From: Deltaproteobacteria bacterium
GTDB lineage: Bacteria; SAR324; JACQKK01
DNA length: 13,104 nucleotides
Assembly (NCBI GenBank): GCA_029858165.1
Contig: JAOUFO010000019.1
Coordinates: forward strand, 1-13,104
Direction: 5' to 3'
Position numbers and translations under genes: made by a program. Below the pieces are notes generated by a model. It had not been told where the DNA came from, ran no database searches, and saw only the letters and a list, made by a program, of their open reading frames with translations. Shown one piece after another: positions 8,329 to 13,104 of the stretch. Position 1 is the first letter of the stretch. Every line of letters starts with the position of its first letter.

Positions 8329-9762
8329 TTATTTCAGGTACAGGCTGGCCCGATAACTTTTGAATTTCAGGTGCTTCCCGCTGGTGTTGCCCACTTCAAA
8401 GGGACCTGAATCGTCCCCACCGCCCACCCTTTTTTGCAGGGTGATGAACTCCTGGAAGATTTTTTCTGATTTGCCCAACCCTTTTTTGGCCTGGTTGCAA
8501 TCCCGTCCGCAGCCGTTGCAGTCAAAAGTCACCCCTTTTTGGATTGTGGTGCGCAAAATGCCGAACAGGCGCAATTCCAAGCGGCCGTCTTTGGTGGACT
8601 TCACCTCATAATTTCCCAGGCCCTCCTGCTTGGCCACCCGCTGGCCCCCCTCTTTTTCCACATATTTGCCGTAAATGGTGTTGGATAAATAAAAACTGCC
8701 ATCGGGCCGCAACCGGAGTTCACCCTCATCATCCCCTGCATCTCTTATTTCCCTTAAAAGGGTCTGGTTCAACAGGTCATCCATTCCCGCCTGCCTGAAG
8801 CTTTGGCGGTTGTCTGCCGCGACAGCCAGGATCTGGGGGGTGGGGTCCGGCATAAACCAGCCCTGGCCGTCAAAAAACCGCAGTTCCGTAATCACCAGGT
8901 CCTTGTAGGTTTTGCCTTTAAAGCCGTCCGTAATCGTAAGGGTCAGTTTTTTGCCGGTAAACGGTTTGGGTAGCGGGATTTCCTGCCCCCCCATCACATC
9001 CAGCACCGGAACATCCGCCGTGTAGCCGTTGTCCCCTTCCAAATGTAGGGTTTTCACCCGGCTGTTTTCTATGCAATGGACATCGGACCGCTGATAGCCG
9101 TTCCAGATTTTCAGCTTTTGCACACTCTGAGGCTGATCAAAAACAAACGTCAACACCCCGCCGGTGGTCTGGCCGTCGGTGGACCAGGCGTTTTCATAGC
9201 GGGAATCAAACAGGTTCATCACATTGTAGGCTTTGGCCGGCTTCAGGGTGGTGGAGGCATTCACCCCCCCGGATACAAACCGGGGCACCCGGATATCATA
9301 AGGGGTGCCATCCCGGCCCTTCAACTGGATGGATTGGATGCACAGGTTTGAATTGCTTCGGAAGTTCAACGTGACGGAATGGACCGGAATCGGTTTTTTG
9401 GCTTTTATTGATACCGAATGGTCCGAATCCGGATCGCTGAACAGGAATTCCCCATCAAAGTTTAGATAGGCCCAAATGGATTTTTTCTGATCCAGGGGGC
9501 TACAGGTGGTCACATCCATCTGGGAGAAATCAAAATCCCGGTCAAAATACAGATGCACTTTCACAAATTGGGCATCCTTTTCCGCCCGCCATCCCCCGCC
9601 GGTGAAAATCTGAAACGGGGACTGGTTTTCCACCGAGGTGGCGGCCACCATATTGAGCCACAAAACCTCCCCCCCCAAGGCCGGGGCGGCAAAAAAGGAC
9701 AAAACCAAACCAACCCACAGGGCCAGAGCCGATTTTTTTATTGCCTGCCAAGGATATTTCAT
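8329..9762 (-). CDS. Secreted discoidin-like protein, NADase-type glycan-binding domain
   Basis: A 477-residue exported protein of uncertain function. Residues 1-30 form a signal peptide: basic start, hydrophobic core 11-25, likely cleavage after APALG. Residues about 31-160 and 162-300 look like beta-sandwich domains. The second has the F5/8-type (discoidin) pattern, with NLFDSRYENAWSTDG then VLTFVFDQPQSVQKLKIWNGY, as in proteins annotated with an NADase-type glycan-binding domain. Residues about 347-477 form a separate domain beginning LRLRPDGSFYLSN and holding a CxxCxxxC cluster (Cys415, Cys418, Cys422) that could bind metal or form disulfides. I see no catalytic motif. The start is supported by AAAGG five bases upstream. 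It sits between the dipeptidase gene and cbbO on the same strand. Carbohydrate binding in the envelope is inferred from the fold only. Confidence 0.78.
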   Translation of the reverse strand: MKYPWQAIKKSALALWVGLVLSFFAAPALGGEVLWLNMVAATSVENQSPFQIFTGGGWRAEKDAQFVKVHLYFDRDFDFSQMDVTTCSPLDQKKSIWAYLNFDGEFLFSDPDSDHSVSIKAKKPIPVHSVTLNFRSNSNLCIQSIQLKGRDGTPYDIRVPRFVSGGVNASTTLKPAKAYNVMNLFDSRYENAWSTDGQTTGGVLTFVFDQPQSVQKLKIWNGYQRSDVHCIENSRVKTLHLEGDNGYTADVPVLDVMGGQEIPLPKPFTGKKLTLTITDGFKGKTYKDLVITELRFFDGQGWFMPDPTPQILAVAADNRQSFRQAGMDDLLNQTLLREIRDAGDDEGELRLRPDGSFYLSNTIYGKYVEKEGGQRVAKQEGLGNYEVKSTKDGRLELRLFGILRTTIQKGVTFDCNGCGRDCNQAKKGLGKSEKIFQEFITLQKRVGGGDDSGPFEVGNTSGKHLKFKSYRASLYLK

Positions 9763-9868
9763 TTTTTGCCTTTGATGAATGAAGTGAACCTTCCGGGCGG
9801 TCCCATGCCGTCACCCGGTTTGAATGATGTGCAACATGTTGTTAAAATTTGTGTTATTCCATTATGGT

Positions 9869-10531
9869 CTATTCCACAATCGGGTAATTTTTTCTCACGG
9901 TTTTGCCGGGCAGCCCATCGTAATGCCACCATTCATGGGGCAGTTGGATAAACCCGGCCTCGGCCATCACCCGGCGCAGCATCAGCCGCCGGTCCAGCTG
10001 GTCCCGGGTAAGCAGTCCCCGGGCCGCCATTTTTGGTTCCAGCCGGGGCTGGGCCGCATCGGTAAAGGCATCATAGGGGGTGCCCATATCCAGTTCCCGG
10101 CCGTCCGGCCCCAACAGAGATAAATCCACGGCGAATCCGAAATTGTGGATGGAGCCGACATCCGGGTTGCCCACATATTTTTGCTGGGGTGTGCCTTTGA
10201 CCAGCCCCCAAAACAGCCGTTGCACCGACCGGGGCCGCAGACAGTCAAAGATCAGCAGTCGGGTACCGGGATGGTTCTTTTGCAGAATTTCCGCGGCTTT
10301 GAGCAGCTTGTCCGCTGCCAGCCGGTGGAGAAAACAGGTGTTGCGGCCCTGGTACACATTTTGGCCGGTAAAGTTGTGCACTGTGGCATAGCGGATATCC
10401 AGGACGATCCCCGCCTGAGGCTGGATTTCCACATAATCCGGCCCAAATGGGTTGGCCGCCGCCCAATTGGGGGCGATGGACAATCCGGTAAAGGCGGTGA
10501 GCACCATCCACATGGGGATCCTATGAATCAT
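9869..10531 (-). CDS. D-alanyl-D-alanine dipeptidase, VanX/DdpX-like (peptidase family M15D), exported
   Basis: A zinc dipeptidase predicted to split D-Ala-D-Ala into two D-alanines, for recycling or trimming peptidoglycan precursors. The family zinc motifs are intact: SIHNFGFAVDL supplies His129 and Asp136, and HEWWHY supplies catalytic Glu200 and zinc ligand His203. Arg99 in DCLRPRS matches the conserved substrate-side arginine. Residues 1-26 look like a signal peptide (hydrophobic 7-20, cleavage after WAAA), so it probably acts in the periplasm, unlike the cytoplasmic VanX of enterococci. The 220-residue length is normal for the family with a leader. GGGAG lies four bases before the ATG. 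It starts 51 bases after cbbQ on the same strand. No vanH, vanA or vanRS-like genes are nearby, so a resistance role is not supported. Confidence 0.9.
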   Translation of the reverse strand: MIHRIPMWMVLTAFTGLSIAPNWAAANPFGPDYVEIQPQAGIVLDIRYATVHNFTGQNVYQGRNTCFLHRLAADKLLKAAEILQKNHPGTRLLIFDCLRPRSVQRLFWGLVKGTPQQKYVGNPDVGSIHNFGFAVDLSLLGPDGRELDMGTPYDAFTDAAQPRLEPKMAARGLLTRDQLDRRLMLRRVMAEAGFIQLPHEWWHYDGLPGKTVRKNYPIVE

Positions 10532-10582
10532 AAAGCTCCCGGGTTCATGATGGCCTGCCCCTGCCGCCTCCCGCCGGAAGGA

Positions 10583-11383
10583 TTAAAAGAAGGTTCCCAC
10601 GGCGGCATCCAGGGTGTCCCGCATATCCGGATCGTCGGTCAGGGGCCGCACCAGGGTCATCAGGCAGGCCTGCCGGGGGGATATCCCCCCCGCGATTAAA
10701 TTGGCCGCATACACCAGCAGGCGGGTGGATATGCCTTCATCCAGCCCGTGGCCCTTCAGGTTGCGGGACCGTTGGGCAATCGCCACCAGTTTTTCTGCCA
10801 GACCCTGCTCCACCCCTGTTTCGTGGGCCACAATCTCGGCTTCTATGGCCGCTTCCGGGTAATCAAAATCCAGGGCGCCAAACCTTTGTTTGGTGGATTG
10901 CTTCAGGTCCTTCATGAGATTCTGATACCCCGGATTGTAGGAAATGACCAGCTGAAAATCCTGGTGGGCCTCAATCAGTTCTCCCTTTTTATCCAAAGGA
11001 AGGGTGCGCCGGTGGTCTGTCAGGGGGTGAATCACCACGGTGGTGTCCTGCCGGGCCTCCACCACCTCATCCAGATAACAGATGGCCCCGTGCCGGGCGG
11101 CCATGGCCAGGGGGCCATCGGCCCACCGGGTGCCGTTGGCGTCCAGCAAAAAGCGGCCCACCAAATCACTGGCGGTCATATCCTCATTGCAGGCCACCGT
11201 GATCAGTGGTTTTTTCAGCTTCCAGGCCATGTACTCCACAAACCGGGATTTACCACACCCGGTAGGCCCTTTCAGCATTACCGGCATCCGGGCGGAATAC
11301 GCCGCCTCATACAGAATGACCTCATCCCCCACCGCTTTGTAGTAAGGCTCCCGCCCAATCTCAAATTGTTTGATAATATCCAT
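10583..11383 (-). CDS. cbbQ: RuBisCO activase motor CbbQ (MoxR-type AAA+ ATPase)
   Basis: CbbQ forms the hexameric AAA+ ring of the CbbQO activase that reactivates inhibited RuBisCO, working with CbbO. The 266-residue protein shows Walker A GPTGCGKS (39-46), a pore/insert segment GRFLLDANGTRWADGPL (76-92), Walker B ICYLDEV (Asp105, Glu106), sensor-1 Asn150 in SYNPGYQ, a probable arginine finger Arg167 in KQRFG, and a sensor-2-like Arg221 in STRLL. I chose the ATG at 11383 because it gives the family N-terminus (MDIIKQFEIGREPYY) at the usual length. The open frame extends upstream to 11482, but that would add a low-complexity leader running through the terminator stem. AAAGAG lies about seven bases upstream. 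NorQ is the close paralogue; the position right after rbcLS supports CbbQ. Confidence 0.95.
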   Translation of the reverse strand: MDIIKQFEIGREPYYKAVGDEVILYEAAYSARMPVMLKGPTGCGKSRFVEYMAWKLKKPLITVACNEDMTASDLVGRFLLDANGTRWADGPLAMAARHGAICYLDEVVEARQDTTVVIHPLTDHRRTLPLDKKGELIEAHQDFQLVISYNPGYQNLMKDLKQSTKQRFGALDFDYPEAAIEAEIVAHETGVEQGLAEKLVAIAQRSRNLKGHGLDEGISTRLLVYAANLIAGGISPRQACLMTLVRPLTDDPDMRDTLDAAVGTFF

Positions 11384-11451
11384 GGGTTGACTCTTTTGAT
11401 TGGTTGGCTGAAAATCCCCGCCTCCTCTGCCGGAGGGATCGTTTTCTCCAT

Positions 11452-11487
11452 AAAAAAACCCCCTTCCTCCGCCAGGGAACAAGGGGG
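11452..11487 (-). terminator. Rho-independent terminator after rbcS
   Basis: On the minus strand, starting 32 bases after the rbcS stop, CCCCCTT (11481-11487) pairs perfectly with AAGGGGG (11459-11465) across a 15-base loop, followed at once by seven T (11452-11458). This is a textbook intrinsic terminator. It lies between rbcS and cbbQ, so it should cut or reduce read-through from the RuBisCO structural genes into the activase genes. Confidence 0.85.
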
Positions 11488-11518
11488 CCTTTCATTTCTA
11501 CTGTCTGAAGACAAAAAC

Positions 11519-11875
11519 CTAAACGGTTTTGCCCCGAAAGATAACCATGGCGGCCCCTTGGGACTGTTTGTGGTTATCATACCCCACCAGACGCACATGG
11601 TTGTTGGGGTGGGCTTTGTGGCAGGCTTCGGCTTCCTTCAGGATTTTTTCCACGTTGGTTTCACCAAACATGGGCAATTTCCACATGTACCAATAGTGGC
11701 TGAAGGAGTTTTCCGGCTCGGTGTGTTCAATGGCCGGGTTCCAGCCTTTGGACACCAGATATTCCACCTGTTTGCGGCTCTGGGCGGAATCCATGGCGGG
11801 AAGGTAAGAGAAGGTCTCAAACTTCCGGCTGGACGGATCGGCCAGACTGGATTTGTAATCTTGCATGTCACTCAT
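11519..11875 (-). CDS. rbcS: RuBisCO small subunit, form IA
   Basis: The small subunit of form I ribulose-1,5-bisphosphate carboxylase/oxygenase, which caps the large-subunit octamer and completes the L8S8 enzyme. At 118 residues it is the short bacterial type without the longer plant loop. Family landmarks are FETFSYLP, QVEYLVSKGWNPAIEH, SHYWYMWKLPMFGE and HPNNHVRLVGYDNHKQ. The extended N-terminus (MSDMQDYKSSLADPSSRKFETFSYLP) fits form IA. The start at 11875 is supported by AGAGG eight bases upstream, better than the second Met three codons later. It lies 96 bases after rbcL, from which it is separated by a hairpin, and is followed by a strong terminator. It is presumably expressed with rbcL from a promoter outside the window. 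Confidence 0.97.
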   Translation of the reverse strand: MSDMQDYKSSLADPSSRKFETFSYLPAMDSAQSRKQVEYLVSKGWNPAIEHTEPENSFSHYWYMWKLPMFGETNVEKILKEAEACHKAHPNNHVRLVGYDNHKQSQGAAMVIFRGKTV

Positions 11876-11931
11876 CGCGAATACCTCTGATTGGAAATTG
11901 GGTTGTTGGATAACGCTTTCATGGAGCCGGA

Positions 11932-11963
11932 GTTTCGGACGGGCCGTAGGACCCGCCCGAAAC
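11932..11963 (-). other. Intercistronic hairpin between rbcL and rbcS
   Basis: The arms GTTTCGGACGGG (11932-11943) and CCCGCCCGAAAC (11952-11963) pair with eleven base pairs and one internal mismatch around an eight-base loop. It begins nine bases after the rbcL stop in the direction of transcription. No T run follows, so termination is unlikely. An RNA processing or 3'-end protection element that sets the rbcL to rbcS ratio is a reasonable inference. Confidence 0.5.
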
Positions 11964-11971
11964 CATCCCGG

Positions 11972-13104
11972 TTATTTATGGGACACATCCAGCTTGTCCA
12001 CGGTATCAAATTCAAACTTGATTTCTTTCCAGGTTTCCATGGCGATTTTGAGCTCCGGGCTGCTTTTGGCGGCGGAGGTAAGGATTTCCTTGCCCTCTTT
12101 TTCCAAAGGACGGCCCTGGTTGCGGGCTTCGGTACAGGCTTCCAGAGCAACCCGGTTGGCGGCGGCGCCTGCGGCGTTGCCCCAGGGGTGGCCCAACGTT
12201 CCGCCGCCGAATTGCAGCACGGAATCATCACCGAATATGGAAACCAACGCGGGCATATGCCACACATGGATCCCGCCGGAGGCCACCGGAAACAGGCCCG
12301 GCATGGCACCCCAATCCTGGTCAAAGAAAATACCCCGTGAGCGGTCTTCCTTGATGAATTTTTCCCGCATCAGGTCAATCCAGCCCAGGGTGGAGGCGCG
12401 GTCGCCTTCCAGCTTGCCCACCACGGTTCCAGAGTGCATGTGGTCGCCGCCGGACAAACGCAGGGCCTTGGTAAGCACCCGGAAGTGAATGCCATGGTGG
12501 GGATTGCGGTCCACCACGGCGTGCATGGCGCGGTGAATGTGCAGCAAAACACCGTTCTTGCGGCACCAGTTGGCCAACCCGGTGTTGGCGGTGAAACCGG
12601 CGGTAAAGAAATCGTGCATGATGATGGGCATCTTCAGCTCTTTGGCGAATTCGGCCCGCTCATACATATCTTCCGGGGTGGGTGCGGTCACGTTCAGGTA
12701 GTGGCCTTTGCGCTCTCCGGTTTCCTGCTCGGCTTTGTGGATGGCTTCGGCCACAAATTCAAACCGGTTGCGCCACCGCATAAAAGGCTGACTGTTGACG
12801 TTTTCGTCATCCTTGGTGAAATCCAAGCCGCCGCGCAGACATTCATACACCGCCCGACCATAATTTTTAGCGGAAAGTCCCAGCTTGGGCTTGATGGTAC
12901 AACCCAGCATCGCCCGACCATATTTGTTCATTTTGTCCCGTTCCACCTGAATTCCGTGGGGCGGGCCGCCGCAGGTCATCACATAAGCGATGGGGAACCG
13001 AACATCCTCCAACCGCAGGGCGCGGATGGCCTTAAAGCCGAACACGTTGCCCACCAGGGAGGTCAGCACGTTGACCATGGAGCCTTCTTCAAACAGGTCA
13101 ATGG
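11972..13104 (-). CDS. rbcL: RuBisCO large subunit, form IA, 5' end missing
   Basis: The catalytic subunit of ribulose-1,5-bisphosphate carboxylase/oxygenase, the CO2-fixing step of the Calvin-Benson-Bassham cycle. The frame is open to the right edge, where IDLFEEGSMVNV is read; the Met at 13078 is internal, not the start. The 376 visible residues are about four fifths of the usual ~473. In spinach numbering the visible active-site residues are Asn123 (VGNVFGFKA), Lys175/Lys177 (TIKPKLG), the carbamylated Lys201 with Asp203 and Glu204 (DFTKDDE), His294 (HIHRAMH), His327 (GGDHMHSG), loop-6 Lys334 (GKLEGDR) and Ser379 (ASGGIHVWHM). All are intact, so it is a true carboxylase, not a RuBisCO-like protein. 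Form IA is indicated by GTVVGKLEGDRASTLGWIDLMRE and by the cbbQ/cbbO context. The N-terminal part, with Glu60, and the promoter lie outside the window. Confidence 0.98.
   Translation of the reverse strand, partial: IDLFEEGSMVNVLTSLVGNVFGFKAIRALRLEDVRFPIAYVMTCGGPPHGIQVERDKMNKYGRAMLGCTIKPKLGLSAKNYGRAVYECLRGGLDFTKDDENVNSQPFMRWRNRFEFVAEAIHKAEQETGERKGHYLNVTAPTPEDMYERAEFAKELKMPIIMHDFFTAGFTANTGLANWCRKNGVLLHIHRAMHAVVDRNPHHGIHFRVLTKALRLSGGDHMHSGTVVGKLEGDRASTLGWIDLMREKFIKEDRSRGIFFDQDWGAMPGLFPVASGGIHVWHMPALVSIFGDDSVLQFGGGTLGHPWGNAAGAAANRVALEACTEARNQGRPLEKEGKEILTSAAKSSPELKIAMETWKEIKFEFDTVDKLDVSHK

Noticed and set aside
9763..9868. Promoter in the spacer between the dipeptidase and discoidin-like genes
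   Set aside because: A CATAAT box is present on the minus strand, but no acceptable -35 box lies at 16-18 bases, so I do not call it.
9869..10531. Vancomycin-resistance determinant
   Set aside because: The gene is VanX-like but stands alone, has a signal peptide, and lacks vanH, vanA and a VanRS-like regulator nearby.
11384..11482. N-terminal extension of CbbQ by 33 codons to an upstream ATG
   Set aside because: The extension is Gly-rich, runs through the terminator stem, and would exceed the normal family length; the ATG at 11383 gives the conserved N-terminus.
10748..11890. 380-codon plus-strand open frame opposite cbbQ and rbcS
   Set aside because: It runs antisense through two well-recognised genes and their terminator and has no domain signature.

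Overview
The window reads as a piece of the chromosome of a Gram-negative, probably proteobacterial, autotroph. The evidence is a form IA RuBisCO operon with its CbbQ/CbbO activase, two genes with Sec-type signal peptides for envelope proteins, and G+C-rich coding DNA with many G and C homopolymers. I cannot name a genus from the sequence alone.

Layout, left to right. Positions 1-167 (minus) hold the first 56 codons of a radical-SAM methylthiotransferase, best matched to MtaB (tRNA t6A37 methylthiolation), which runs off the left edge. A 346-base divergent spacer (168-513) follows. It holds a good sigma-70-like promoter for mtaB, a weaker candidate promoter for the plus strand, and a strong hairpin in the presumed smc leader. 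Next come a complete chromosome-condensation ATPase, smc (514-4086, plus), and a secreted protein with two CsgG/FlgO-like repeats fused to a SUMF1/FGE-type domain (4200-5915, plus).

From 5916 to the right edge every gene is on the minus strand and converges on the plus-strand pair. Read in transcription order these are: rbcL/cbbL (form IA large subunit, 5' end off the right edge), rbcS/cbbS, a rho-independent terminator, cbbQ (AAA+ activase motor), a secreted VanX/DdpX-like D-Ala-D-Ala dipeptidase, a secreted discoidin-like/NADase-type glycan-binding protein, and cbbO (VWA-domain activase adaptor).

RbcL and RbcS build the L8S8 CO2-fixing enzyme. CbbQ, an AAA+ ring, and CbbO, whose VWA/MIDAS domain docks on RuBisCO, remove inhibitory sugar phosphates from it. 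The presence of cbbQ and cbbO next to a form IA enzyme, with no carboxysome shell gene visible, suggests the non-carboxysomal 'IAq' type, but only this side of the operon can be seen. The two most unusual points are that cbbQ and cbbO, normally neighbours, are separated by two envelope-protein genes, and that a strong terminator lies between the RuBisCO structural genes and the activase genes. I see no tRNA, rRNA, CRISPR array, insertion sequence or phage gene.
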